The notes under the pieces: generated by a model
What the model was told of the DNA's origin: nothing
Seen by the model: the letters and a program-made list of their open reading frames with translations, nothing else
Database searches by the model: none
Translations under genes and position numbers: made by a program
NCBI GenBank assembly: GCA_902611605.1
Contig: CACMAH010000001.1
Location: forward strand, 158,588-222,587
DNA from: an uncultured Alphaproteobacteria bacterium
GTDB lineage: Bacteria > Pseudomonadota > Alphaproteobacteria > Rhodobacterales > Rhodobacteraceae
Direction: 5' to 3'
DNA length: 64,000 bases
Shown: positions 27,262 to 35,371 of the stretch, piece after piece
How positions within the stretch are numbered: position 1 is the first letter of the stretch
How the letters are laid out: the number at the start of each line of letters is the position of its first letter

Positions 27262-27290
27262 CTTGAAAAAAATTTCATAATTACCATTTA
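27262..27290 (+). promoter_or_regulatory. RpoH (sigma-32)-type heat-shock promoter of hsp20
   Basis: CTTGAAA at 27262-27268 is a perfect sigma-32 -35 box. TACCATTTA at 27282-27290 fits the -10 consensus CCCCATNTA at seven of nine positions (all of CCATnTA), with a 13-bp spacer in between, the optimal range. Transcription would start near 27297, giving a leader of about 85 bases that contains the ROSE-like fold before hsp20. Confidence 0.75.
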
Positions 27291-27330
27291 AGTTAAGTAA
27301 GTGCTAAAATAGGCTTACATAAAATTTAAC

Positions 27331-27382
27331 GCTTGGTTGCTATATGGATCAAGCATAATCTTGCTTTAAAAGGAGAATAATT
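27331..27382 (+). promoter_or_regulatory. ROSE-like RNA thermometer in the hsp20 leader
   Basis: Two hairpins precede the hsp20 start. The first pairs GCTTG (27331-27335) with CAAGC (27350-27354). The second pairs TCTTGCTT (27359-27366) with the ribosome site AAGGAGA (27370-27376): U-A, C-G, U-A, U-G, bulged G at 27363, C-G, U-A, U-A, with a UAA loop. The UUGCU strand with a bulged G facing AGGA is the hallmark of ROSE elements, which melt on heating and free the ribosome site. Found by reading, not by covariance search. Confidence 0.72.
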
Positions 27383-27829
27383 ATGAATTTTCTAACAAAC
27401 CCAATTACTAGATCTTTTGTAGGTTTTGATAATCTTTTTGACGAATTTGAAAGATTATCTAGTTACAAAGAACAATCATATCCAGCATACAATATAGAGA
27501 AGGTAAGTGATAGTGATTACATAATAACCTTAGCGCTTGCAGGATTTGCAGAAAACGAAATTAATGCTGAAGTTAAAGATGGTATTTTATCAATAAAAGC
27601 TGCAAAGAACAATGACAATCAAAACTCATCTTACATCCATAGGGGTATAGCTGAACGATCTTTTTCTAGACAGTTTAGATTAGCTGATAATATAGAGGTA
27701 ACTAATGCTGAATTAGTAAACGGCATGTTAATTATATCACTACACAGAAATATACCCGAAGCGGAGTTACCAAAACAAATAGAAATTAAAACTCCATCCA
27801 AAAAAATATTGTCTAAAAAAGCAGCTTGA
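27383..27829 (+). CDS. small heat-shock protein, Hsp20/IbpA family
   Basis: A 148-residue holdase chaperone that binds unfolding proteins in the cytoplasm. The N-terminal arm NPITRSFVGFDNLFDEFERL matches the IbpA class A type. The alpha-crystallin domain runs from about residue 33 to 125: YNIEKVSDSDYIITLALAGF, then ELVNGMLIISLHRNIPE with the GxLxIxL-type signature. The tail PKQIEIK carries an IxI-like anchor. It is expressed from an RpoH-type promoter and a ROSE-like leader, which explains heat control at two levels. AGGAG seven bases before ATG is the ribosome site. Confidence 0.93.
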   Translation: MNFLTNPITRSFVGFDNLFDEFERLSSYKEQSYPAYNIEKVSDSDYIITLALAGFAENEINAEVKDGILSIKAAKNNDNQNSSYIHRGIAERSFSRQFRLADNIEVTNAELVNGMLIISLHRNIPEAELPKQIEIKTPSKKILSKKAA

Positions 27830-27882
27830 ATAAAATATTTATTTGATTGTTTTTTTTACAAATATTTGAGGAATTAAATTAG

Positions 27883-27916
27883 AAATAATAGAGGGTTTTT
27901 AAATCCTCTATTATTT
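27883..27916. terminator. strong hairpin between hsp20 and hemG
   Basis: A perfect 12-bp stem AAATAATAGAGG (27883-27894) / CCTCTATTATTT (27905-27916) with a 10-base loop. A run of eight T follows on the plus strand after eight intervening bases. It lies between the convergent hsp20 and hemG-like genes, so it can stop transcripts from both sides. Pairing is certain; efficiency as terminator is inferred. Confidence 0.7.
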
Positions 27917-27941
27917 CAATTAACTTTTTTTTAATTTTTAA

Positions 27942-28472
27942 TTATTTACTTAAGTTTATTATTTTTTGAGCAAAACTTTCAACTCTGTTCCAATCCGTAA
28001 ATTCATAAGTTTTTTTTAAATCTATTGGACCTTTGGTAATATACATTATCAAACGAATAATTTGCTTATCCCAAAAATTAAGAGATGGATAATCAAGACG
28101 ACCAGCAAATACATCTACAATGTCTGGCTTCCAGGTAATAGATTTTAAAAATTTAATCAAATAAGGATTAGTTTCAGGTTGATTCTTATTTTCTTTTCTG
28201 GCAACAACATTAACAGTGAAAAAAGCACTTTTTTTAGTCTCTAATATCATTAAATTATTTTTAATAAATTCTTTTACTTTTGGATTATGTTTTCCATATC
28301 GAATACTTGCTCCAATAATTATCACGTCATTATTTTTTAAATCATCTTTTTTGCAATTAATTAGAGGCGTTACCAAAATATTTGAATTTGTTTTTAAATA
28401 ATTTGCTATTGTTTTACTTATTGTCAAAGTATGACCATCCGTAGTTGAATATATTATTAAGATATTGTTCAT
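27942..28472 (-). CDS. hemG: flavodoxin-fold protoporphyrinogen IX dehydrogenase
   Basis: A 176-residue flavodoxin-like protein. The FMN phosphate loop is ILIIYSTTDGHTLTISKTIA, then the HemG-like IIIGASIRYGKHNPKVKEFI, then FFTVNVVARKENKNQPETNPYL and the C-terminal DWNRVESFAQKI. These match E. coli HemG, which makes protoporphyrin IX with quinone as electron acceptor. The frame opens 16 codons earlier, but the conserved family start MNNILIIYS at 28472 is chosen. It lies between the hsp20 terminator and the cNMP-binding gene; the heme demand of the Sox cytochromes fits, without a genetic link. Confidence 0.87.
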   Translation of the reverse strand: MNNILIIYSTTDGHTLTISKTIANYLKTNSNILVTPLINCKKDDLKNNDVIIIGASIRYGKHNPKVKEFIKNNLMILETKKSAFFTVNVVARKENKNQPETNPYLIKFLKSITWKPDIVDVFAGRLDYPSLNFWDKQIIRLIMYITKGPIDLKKTYEFTDWNRVESFAQKIINLSK

Positions 28473-28543
28473 TTGTTTTGATCTTTTAAAAATAATTGTA
28501 TTTAAATCATTATAAAACACAGATGGTAGATAGGTTGAATAAC

Positions 28544-28882
28544 CTACTGATTTTTCTGTAAGGCTCTGACTCTTGAAGATAAAATCCGAATTAAACCTCT
28601 TATAAATGGATCAGAACTTTCAATTTTCTTTTCAAACTGTTCCTTTGAAATTGACATTAACTTAGTAGGTGACATACATCTTGCAGTTGCCATTCTTAAT
28701 TTACCTTCAATTACACCCATCTCTCCAAAAATTTCATTTTCTTGTATTTTATGATTAGGTTGTTGTGTTTCATTTGTAGGGAGAAAAATACCTACTTCTC
28801 CTTCTAGTAATAAAAAGACTTTATCTGATTTTTCTCCAGCCTTAAATATAAATTGGCCAGTATTCAAATCAATCTTATCCAT
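28544..28882 (-). CDS. single-domain cyclic-nucleotide-binding protein
   Basis: A 112-residue protein consisting of one cNMP-binding beta-roll. The phosphate-binding cassette reads IFGEMGVIEGKLRMATARC (about 60-78): FGE, the short helix, and the Arg that contacts the cyclic phosphate followed by ATA. The start GQFIFKAGEKSDKVFLLLEGEVGIF is typical. There is no DNA-binding HTH, kinase or channel part. It lies 21 bp downstream of the MBL-fold gene on the same strand, so it may act with it as a regulatory subunit. That link is inference. Confidence 0.87.
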   Translation of the reverse strand: MDKIDLNTGQFIFKAGEKSDKVFLLLEGEVGIFLPTNETQQPNHKIQENEIFGEMGVIEGKLRMATARCMSPTKLMSISKEQFEKKIESSDPFIRGLIRILSSRVRALQKNQ

Positions 28883-28903
28883 ACTTTCCCCTTTTACTGT
28901 AAA

Positions 28904-29701
28904 TTAAATTAGTTTGATTGTTTTATTTTCTTTTGCAAAAAAAACCCCTTTGGGCAATACACTTTTAGACATGATATCTAGTTCTTTATCATCTCTTTCT
29001 GGTGCATGGTGAGAAATTAATAATTTCTTAGCTTTAGATTTACGATAGAACATAACCCCCTGTTCTATTGAACTATGACCCCAACCTAATTTATTCCTTA
29101 TTTCTTTTTCTGTGTACATTCCATCCCATACAACAACATCACAATTCAATGCAGCCTTTAATAATCCATTATCAATTTTTTTTTCTAACCCAAACTCATG
29201 ATCTAACGCGTAAACTATTGACTTATTGAAAGCAGAAACTTTATAGCCAGAAGCTCCCCCTGGATGACATAAGGGAAAAGTTTCAATTTTAAAGAAATCA
29301 ATAGCCGCTGCCTTAAATGTATCAAAATTCATTATATTAAAATTTATATTATCATCTAATATGTCTAAAGGAAAAACAGGGGGTGAAAAACAGTTTTCTA
29401 GTACTTTTAATATTTCTTTTCTATTCAAAAGAGCTGAGCTAATATGGAATTGAATATCTTTATCATAAACTGCAGAATTAAAAGGAAAACCTTGGGTATG
29501 ATCATGATGAAAATGAGAAAACACTATGAATGTAGGTATATTCTTTTTGATTTCTACATTTTTAAAACCAGATCCTAAATCAATTATTAATTGAAAAGTA
29601 TCAGAACTTATTTCCATACAGGTGGTATGCCCACCATATTTCAAGACCTTTCTTGAAGGAACTGGAATTGAGCCTCTTACTCCATGCAATTTTAAATCCA
29701 T
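28904..29701 (-). CDS. MBL-fold metallohydrolase, PhnP/cyclic-phosphodiesterase-like
   Basis: A 265-residue metallo-beta-lactamase-fold protein. It starts LHGVRGSIPVPSRKVLKYGGHTTC, the mark of the COG1235/PhnP-like group. Metal ligands are in FSHFHHDHTQG (HxHxDH), CHPGGASGY, ALDHEFG and SHHAPERDD. Both zinc sites look complete, so it should be a phosphodiesterase or related hydrolase. It is followed at 21 bp by a cyclic-nucleotide-binding protein and lies near an adenylate cyclase, so a role in cyclic-nucleotide turnover is plausible but unproven. Confidence 0.82.
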   Translation of the reverse strand: MDLKLHGVRGSIPVPSRKVLKYGGHTTCMEISSDTFQLIIDLGSGFKNVEIKKNIPTFIVFSHFHHDHTQGFPFNSAVYDKDIQFHISSALLNRKEILKVLENCFSPPVFPLDILDDNINFNIMNFDTFKAAAIDFFKIETFPLCHPGGASGYKVSAFNKSIVYALDHEFGLEKKIDNGLLKAALNCDVVVWDGMYTEKEIRNKLGWGHSSIEQGVMFYRKSKAKKLLISHHAPERDDKELDIMSKSVLPKGVFFAKENKTIKLI

Positions 29702-29834
29702 TGAAGCTCCTTTATTTGATAATTCTTAAACCAAAACTTTCATAATTTGATTTATTAATATATCAACTCAGACATACAAAAAAGTCAAATTAAACTGAAA
29801 ACAAATAAAAAACTCAAAATTATATAATTAAAAA

Positions 29835-30527
29835 ATGGAAATGAAAAAAAAACATAATTACTTTTATTTAAAATGGCTAATTAAAATTATTTTATCAATT
29901 TTCCTTATTTTTATAATTATTTTAATTCTAATGAAATGGATAAATCCTCCAACTACAACTGTTATTTTAGCCGAACAGCTTTCTTTTAATAGAAAAGTTA
30001 ATCAAGAATGGAGGACTATTGATAAAATCGGTAAAAACGTAATTTTGTCTGTCCTCGCAGCAGAAGACTCTAATTTTTGTAATCACTATGGAGTTGATTT
30101 TGCCGAAATTTATAAGGCTAAAGAAAAAGGATTTTCTCGTGGAGCTTCTACAATAAGCCAACAGGTTTCAAAAAATTTATTCTTATGGAGAAATAGGTCT
30201 TGGTTTAGGAAAGGGTTAGAGCTAATTATTACAATGATGCTTGAAACTTTTTGGTCAAAAAAAAGGATATTAGAGGTATATTTAAATATTGCAGAAACTG
30301 GAAATGGATACTTTGGTATTCAAGCTATTTCAAATGTCAGATTTAAAAAGAATTCTAATCTATTAACATTAAGAGAGGCTTCTTACATCGCTGTCACTTT
30401 ACCAAATCCAAAAAAAAGAAATGCAACCAAGTTAACTTCAGAACTTAAACAAAGAGCGAAGTCAATAAGAATTGGTGCAAATACACTAAGATTGGAAGGC
30501 AGAGCTTCTTGTGTAATAGACTCCTAA
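29835..30527 (+). CDS. mtgA: monofunctional peptidoglycan glycosyltransferase
   Basis: A 230-residue GT51 enzyme that polymerises lipid II glycan chains. One membrane anchor spans about residues 13-34. The catalytic glutamate lies in AAEDSNFCNHYGVD, followed by RGASTISQQVSKNLFLW and LEVYLNIAETGNGYFGIQAIS, the conserved GT51 motifs with the second glutamate. No transpeptidase domain follows, as in MtgA. It runs divergent from the MBL gene and has its own promoter region in the 133-bp gap upstream. Confidence 0.94.
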   Translation: MEMKKKHNYFYLKWLIKIILSIFLIFIIILILMKWINPPTTTVILAEQLSFNRKVNQEWRTIDKIGKNVILSVLAAEDSNFCNHYGVDFAEIYKAKEKGFSRGASTISQQVSKNLFLWRNRSWFRKGLELIITMMLETFWSKKRILEVYLNIAETGNGYFGIQAISNVRFKKNSNLLTLREASYIAVTLPNPKKRNATKLTSELKQRAKSIRIGANTLRLEGRASCVIDS

Positions 30528-30591
30528 TTTCTTGCTATTTAAACAAAAAAGAAAGAAAATTTGATTTCTAAAAAAAAGGATTGAAACAAAA

Positions 30592-32154
30592 TTGAATAAA
30601 AAAGAGTATAAATATATTTCAAGTTGGATTGATAAAAATTCTAAAAAGCTATCAAATTGGAATCAAATTATATGGAATTTAGCAGAACCTGCATGGCGTG
30701 AGTATGAATCTTCAAAACTATATATAGAAATATTAAAAAAAAATAATTTTAAAGTAGAAGAATGTTCAGCAGGAATGCCTACAGCTTTTTGTGCAGAATG
30801 GGAAAATGGCTCAGGCCCTACACTAGCCACATACGCAGAATATGATGCGGTACCAGGACAGTGTCAGGATGCAGTACCATTTAAAAAACCAAGAGCTGGT
30901 TTTTCTGAAAATGCTAGTGGGCATACTGACCCACATTCTGCTTTAGGGATAAGTGCACTTGGAGGGCTTTTAGCAACAAAAGCTGCTATGCAAAAGTTTA
31001 ATCTATCAGGAAAGCTTTATTTTACAGGAGAACCAGCTGAAAAATTGAGAGGCTCAAAACCTATTCACGCGGCAAAGGGTTATTATGATAATATTGATGC
31101 TATGATAAGTTTTCATCCATGCTATATGCTACCATGGTGTAATACAGTTAGATGGGATATTCATTGTGGGGCTGCTTATGCTTTGATTTACAGATTTAAA
31201 ATGAAAAACAAAGGAGAATGGTTAGGAGGAGATATTACAAATTTGGCTCCTATTCCACATTCACATGCAGAAGTGAGGTCACCAAGCGCCGATGAAGCAC
31301 TTATACAAATGTATAATAGTTCAAGAAACTTAAGAGATACGATGTTACCCCACTCAAAAAGTTGGTCCATGAATGAAATTATACTAACTTCAGGTCAAGC
31401 AACTGCAGATAATTTGCCATCAAACATTGCTGAACTTCAATACATGATAAGGGTTTCAACTTTAGATGAAGCCAACAAAGTTATAGGATTTCTTGATAGG
31501 AATGCTGAGGCTGCAGCAAAAATCACAAATTGTTCATACACAAAACATTGGGTATCAAAGTCACGCCCTGGAATTCCAAATCATACAATTTCAAATCTAG
31601 TTTTTGAATCATTAAGACAAGTAGGTCCCCCAAAATGGGGGAAAGATGCAAAGAAATTTGCAAACGAAATTAGAAAAAACTTAGGACTACAAAAAGTCAA
31701 AGAACCATTCTTGAAAGAAACTTCTGAAATTATTAATCCCCAAAAAGCTGATTTAATAATCAAAAAAAATCTACCACCATCACAGAATAATTTTACATCA
31801 GACGACTATACAGAAATGTGTTGGCATACTCCAACTGCAAGGCTATATGTAGGCAGACCAATGCTTGATTCATTCCAAAAAGAGTATTTCCCTAATTGGG
31901 TAATGAATGCACTTGGAGGAGTACCAGAAACTATTGATCCAATGATTTTTACTGCATCAAAAACAATCGCATTATCCTTTTTAAAAATGCTAAAAAATCC
32001 ACTTATATTAAAAGATGCAAAAAGAGAATTTAACAAAAGAACAAAAGGTGGAATAAATGGAAAAAACTGGATACCACCACTTTGTGATTATGATCCACCA
32101 ATTCATTATTCATGGCCAGATTATAAATCAACTATGACTGGAAAAGTGTGGTAA
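30592..32154 (+). CDS. M20D-like amidohydrolase with altered metal motif
   Basis: A 520-residue protein of the M20 peptidase family, closest in layout to AbgB and other aminoacylase-like enzymes: EYDAVPGQ, a metal segment, a lid domain near HSHAEVRSPSADEALI, NIAELQYMIRVS, and a C-terminal metal segment SDDYTEMCWHTPTARLYVG. In AbgB-like enzymes the metal motif is GHACGHN; here it reads SGHTDPHSALG, so Asp replaces Cys, and a stretch of about 20 residues is inserted after AVPGQ. The substrate is unknown. The start is TTG with AAGGA 11 bases before it; no nearer ATG exists. Confidence 0.8.
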   Translation: MNKKEYKYISSWIDKNSKKLSNWNQIIWNLAEPAWREYESSKLYIEILKKNNFKVEECSAGMPTAFCAEWENGSGPTLATYAEYDAVPGQCQDAVPFKKPRAGFSENASGHTDPHSALGISALGGLLATKAAMQKFNLSGKLYFTGEPAEKLRGSKPIHAAKGYYDNIDAMISFHPCYMLPWCNTVRWDIHCGAAYALIYRFKMKNKGEWLGGDITNLAPIPHSHAEVRSPSADEALIQMYNSSRNLRDTMLPHSKSWSMNEIILTSGQATADNLPSNIAELQYMIRVSTLDEANKVIGFLDRNAEAAAKITNCSYTKHWVSKSRPGIPNHTISNLVFESLRQVGPPKWGKDAKKFANEIRKNLGLQKVKEPFLKETSEIINPQKADLIIKKNLPPSQNNFTSDDYTEMCWHTPTARLYVGRPMLDSFQKEYFPNWVMNALGGVPETIDPMIFTASKTIALSFLKMLKNPLILKDAKREFNKRTKGGINGKNWIPPLCDYDPPIHYSWPDYKSTMTGKVW

Positions 32155-32217
32155 TTTAATAATTTAAAAAATGAATATAAAATTTGAAAAATAAAATAAA
32201 TTAATTATCCTAATCTA

Positions 32218-32685
32218 ATGGCTCTAGTACAAAAGAATATAAATTGGAAACCCTACGAAGTAATTTACTCAGCTGGTGAAGAACCTAATGGAGTTTACCT
32301 TATAAAAGAAGGAACAGTTGAACTTTATACACCTGAAGGACTTAAATTGAATGAAATTGGAGAAAGTGAGATTTTTGGTGAATCTTCAATAATGTTGGGA
32401 ACAAAAAGAACTGTTACTGCTAAAACTGGAAAGCAAAATGTTTTTGCTAGCTTTATACCAAAGTTAAATTTTTTACAACTTATAGAAAAAAATGTGGCTT
32501 TATCTGCATTAATAAAAAAAACACAACTTCGGTTAATAGATTCCAATAATCAAAGTCAGGAATTAACCAACGAAATCGAAAAACTAGCTTCTTTAATAGA
32601 AAATACTAAATCAGATACAAAAAAAATTGATAAAATTATTGATGGAATAAGATCAAAACTAAAATCTAATAAATATGTAGATTAA
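32218..32685 (+). CDS. cyclic-nucleotide-binding protein with coiled-coil tail
   Basis: A 155-residue protein. Residues 5-100 form a cNMP-binding roll with cassette EIFGESSIMLGTKRTVTAKT, which keeps FGE, the phosphate-binding Arg and TVTA. Residues about 100-150 form an amphipathic helix or coiled coil (SQELTNEIEKLASLIENTKSDTKKIDKII), suited to dimerisation. No DNA-binding or enzymatic domain. It is the second orphan cNMP sensor within 4 kb of the first. It follows the amidohydrolase gene by 63 bp and may share its transcript. Targets are unknown. Confidence 0.85.
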   Translation: MALVQKNINWKPYEVIYSAGEEPNGVYLIKEGTVELYTPEGLKLNEIGESEIFGESSIMLGTKRTVTAKTGKQNVFASFIPKLNFLQLIEKNVALSALIKKTQLRLIDSNNQSQELTNEIEKLASLIENTKSDTKKIDKIIDGIRSKLKSNKYVD

Positions 32686-32729
32686 TTTATGTTAAATCTT
32701 ATTTCAAATTATATTTCAATTTAATAATA

Positions 32730-33542
32730 TCAAATAAATTTATGTACAGAATTTATTTTTATTTCACCTCTCTCTTCCAAAATTCTTTGATTTAGTTTGT
32801 TCATACCTAAAATCCATTTTTCATAATTTTTACTTTTTTTTCTAAAAAAATAGTTTGTATGTTTATCAGTTAGTATCAAAAATTTTTCTAAAGCTACTCC
32901 TCTTAAAATTCTAGTAGCTGCATTTTTAGCAGATATAAGATTTTTTGTTTCAATTATTTTATCGTTATTAAAACCTAACATTGGGGTTGCAATATATTGA
33001 GAACATACTGCTGAGACTTTAATTCCCAAATGACTATTACTTATTGCTAAGGACTCTGCAAAGCTTAATGCGGCGCTTTTGGTAGCAGAATAAGCTGAGT
33101 CTCCTATTTGCGAAAGAAGAGCAGCTGCAGAAATAATTTGTAAAAAGTAACCCTTTTTTCTTTTAATCATGTTAGGAAGAGCATATCTAGCTGCATATAC
33201 ATGTGACATCAAGTTTACATTCCAAGTTTTTTCCCAGCATGCATTCTGTTCAATACTATAAAATCTTTTTAAATTTGATGTTATTCCAGCATTTGAACAA
33301 AATAGATCTATATGTCCAAATCTTTTTTGAGCTACTTCTATCAGATTTTTTATATTTGTTTCTTTTGAAACATCACATAATTGAAATGAACAACATAATT
33401 CATTGGCTGTTTTTTTTAATTCTTTTTTGTTTATGTCAGAAATTAAAACATTTGGAGTTTTTTTCAAAAATTCTAATGCTAAAGCTTTACCTAAACCACC
33501 TGAACCTCCAGTTATAACAATATTTTTATTTTTTAAATTCAG
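32730..33542 (-). CDS. SDR family oxidoreductase, probable CTG start
   Basis: A classical short-chain dehydrogenase of about 270 residues. The usual start codons would begin after the cofactor site, but the frame is open upstream and encodes the Rossmann strand NIVITGGSGGLGKALALEF. An in-frame stop lies five codons before a CTG at 33542, and AGGA stands seven bases before that CTG; no ATG, GTG or TTG lies between. Further motifs are NAG in SNAGITSN, and catalytic Ser-Tyr-Lys in ISAAALLSQIGDSAYSATKSA. Substrate unknown. CTG initiation, or a base error upstream, is needed to explain the gene. Confidence 0.75.
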   Translation of the reverse strand: MNLKNKNIVITGGSGGLGKALALEFLKKTPNVLISDINKKELKKTANELCCSFQLCDVSKETNIKNLIEVAQKRFGHIDLFCSNAGITSNLKRFYSIEQNACWEKTWNVNLMSHVYAARYALPNMIKRKKGYFLQIISAAALLSQIGDSAYSATKSAALSFAESLAISNSHLGIKVSAVCSQYIATPMLGFNNDKIIETKNLISAKNAATRILRGVALEKFLILTDKHTNYFFRKKSKNYEKWILGMNKLNQRILEERGEIKINSVHKFI

Positions 33543-33632
33543 ATTTTTTTCCTAATCTATTTTTGCCATATAAAAGCTTAATTTAAATTCTTCATAGATT
33601 GAAAAACAAGTTATTCAATTTATTCAAAATAG

Positions 33633-34616
33633 TCACTCAACTAATTTTACATAGCGGTTAAATGAAATATTTGATCCACAGGCAATAATAGAAATAGCTT
33701 TACCAACAACCAGTTCTTTCAATGGCCCTAATAAACCAGCTAAGGAAGCAGCACATGCAGGTTCTACTATTAAATTTAACTGATCACGCATTAAATTAAG
33801 TGTAGACTTTAGTTCGTCATCTTTAACTCTGACTATAGCATCTACAAATTCATGAACAACTCCAAAAGAATAATCCATAGCCATTGGAGAACCTAAACTA
33901 TCAGCAATTGTTTCCACTTTCTCAAGTTTTATGGCCTTTTCTTTTTGAAAACTTCTATACATTGAATCGGCACCTTCAGGTTCTACTCCATAAATTATAG
34001 TGGACGGTTTTGTTTTTTTTATTGCAGAAGCAATTCCTGCAATTAATCCCCCACCTCCAACAGGAACTATAGCAATATCAAGTTCTGGAAAATTTTCGAT
34101 TATTTCGAGACCGCAAGATGCAGAGCCTAAAACCATACTCTCTGAGTCAAAAGGTTGTAATATGGTTCTATTTTCTGATAATGCTATTTGATCCATTAAC
34201 TCAAAAGCATTTTTTACATCTTTACATAAAATTACTTCTGCCCCATGATCTTTACAACCTTGAATTCTTAATGGATCAGATGTTTCTAACATAACAACTT
34301 TAGCATTAACTCCACAACATTTTGATGCCCAAGATACTGCTAAAGCATGATTGCCTGCACTAACAGCAACTACACCATTTTTTTTTTGATTGATACTTAA
34401 TTTATCCAAAGCCAATAAAACACCCCTGGATTTGAAGGATCCGGTATGCTGAAAGAGCTCCATTTTCATTCTTACGTTTGAACCTTTGGGTAAAAGTGGA
34501 AATATTTTGCTACCAGTTAATTCTAAAACTGGAGTTGAAACAATTCTACCGCTGAGTGATTTTTTAGCTTTTTGCATTTGTTTTATATCTGGACATTTAC
34601 TCAACATTTTATCCAC
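33633..34616 (-). CDS. threonine/serine dehydratase-like PLP enzyme (fold type II)
   Basis: A 327-residue fold-type II PLP enzyme. The Schiff-base lysine is Lys62 in QHTGSFKSRG, the substrate loop is VAVSAGNHALAVSWASK, and the phosphate loop is PVGGGGLIAGIASAI. The length fits the catabolic-type serine/threonine dehydratase group without the C-terminal ACT regulatory domain of IlvA. Likely reactions are deamination of threonine to 2-oxobutyrate or of serine to pyruvate; hydroxyaspartate dehydratase or serine racemase are alternatives. It is transcribed alone. Confidence 0.85.
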   Translation of the reverse strand: MDKMLSKCPDIKQMQKAKKSLSGRIVSTPVLELTGSKIFPLLPKGSNVRMKMELFQHTGSFKSRGVLLALDKLSINQKKNGVVAVSAGNHALAVSWASKCCGVNAKVVMLETSDPLRIQGCKDHGAEVILCKDVKNAFELMDQIALSENRTILQPFDSESMVLGSASCGLEIIENFPELDIAIVPVGGGGLIAGIASAIKKTKPSTIIYGVEPEGADSMYRSFQKEKAIKLEKVETIADSLGSPMAMDYSFGVVHEFVDAIVRVKDDELKSTLNLMRDQLNLIVEPACAASLAGLLGPLKELVVGKAISIIACGSNISFNRYVKLVE

Positions 34617-34759
34617 TATATATACCGTTCAAAAAGATTAAAAACACAGTATAGAGTATTAACAGATAAAATAAATAATTACTAGTCCTAAAAATTAATT
34701 GAAATAAATTTTAGTTTAATGTTAAACTATATAGGATAAATGATATTAAAAAGTTTTTT

Positions 34760-35368
34760 ATGGACATATCAAATTTGAATTATTTTCATTTAATTTATCT
34801 TATTTTGATTCTACTTTTTTTAGTAGGAACTTTTCTTTTGTCGAACAAAAAAAACCTTAACAAAAATATACAAAATTTATCGATTTGGGGTATAATTTTT
34901 TTTGCAATACTAATCTCGTATTATTTATGGGATGACTTAAAGGTTTCAATGAGTAAAGAAAAATTCAACTATATCATTGAAGACTACAATATAATAACCA
35001 TTGAAAAATCTAAAGATGGGCATTTTTATTTACCTCTAACCATTAATGATTTGCAAATAATTTTCTTAGTTGATACGGGGGCTTCAAGATCACTTTTGTC
35101 TAGGAAAGATTTCAAACTGGTAAAAGCTGGTAACATTTTTTTACCTACTGAAACAATTTTAGAAACTGCTAATGGAATAGTTAAAGCCAAAGAAATCATC
35201 TTCAAAAACGTGAAAGTATTTGAAAGCGATTTAGGTGAAATTTCTTTTCTTGTAGCAACTAAAAATTTTAAAGGTCCACGGATTTCATTACTAGGACTTG
35301 ATTTATTAAATAATAAATTCAAATATGAAATAACAAATAATTTTCTTAAATTACAATTAATCCCATAG
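34760..35368 (+). CDS. membrane-anchored retropepsin-like aspartic protease
   Basis: A 202-residue protein with two N-terminal membrane helices (about 8-27 and 41-57) and a C-terminal single-lobe aspartic protease domain. The active-site motif is FLVDTGASRSLLS with Asp105, followed by ATKNFKGPRISLLGLDLLN, the hydrophobic-hydrophobic-Gly pattern. This is the clan AA family (TIGR02281-like) common in alphaproteobacteria. It must dimerise to be active. The protease domain probably faces the periplasm. It ends 4 bp before the convergent thiQ stop. Confidence 0.83.
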   Translation: MDISNLNYFHLIYLILILLFLVGTFLLSNKKNLNKNIQNLSIWGIIFFAILISYYLWDDLKVSMSKEKFNYIIEDYNIITIEKSKDGHFYLPLTINDLQIIFLVDTGASRSLLSRKDFKLVKAGNIFLPTETILETANGIVKAKEIIFKNVKVFESDLGEISFLVATKNFKGPRISLLGLDLLNNKFKYEITNNFLKLQLIP

Positions 35369-35371
35369 CAA

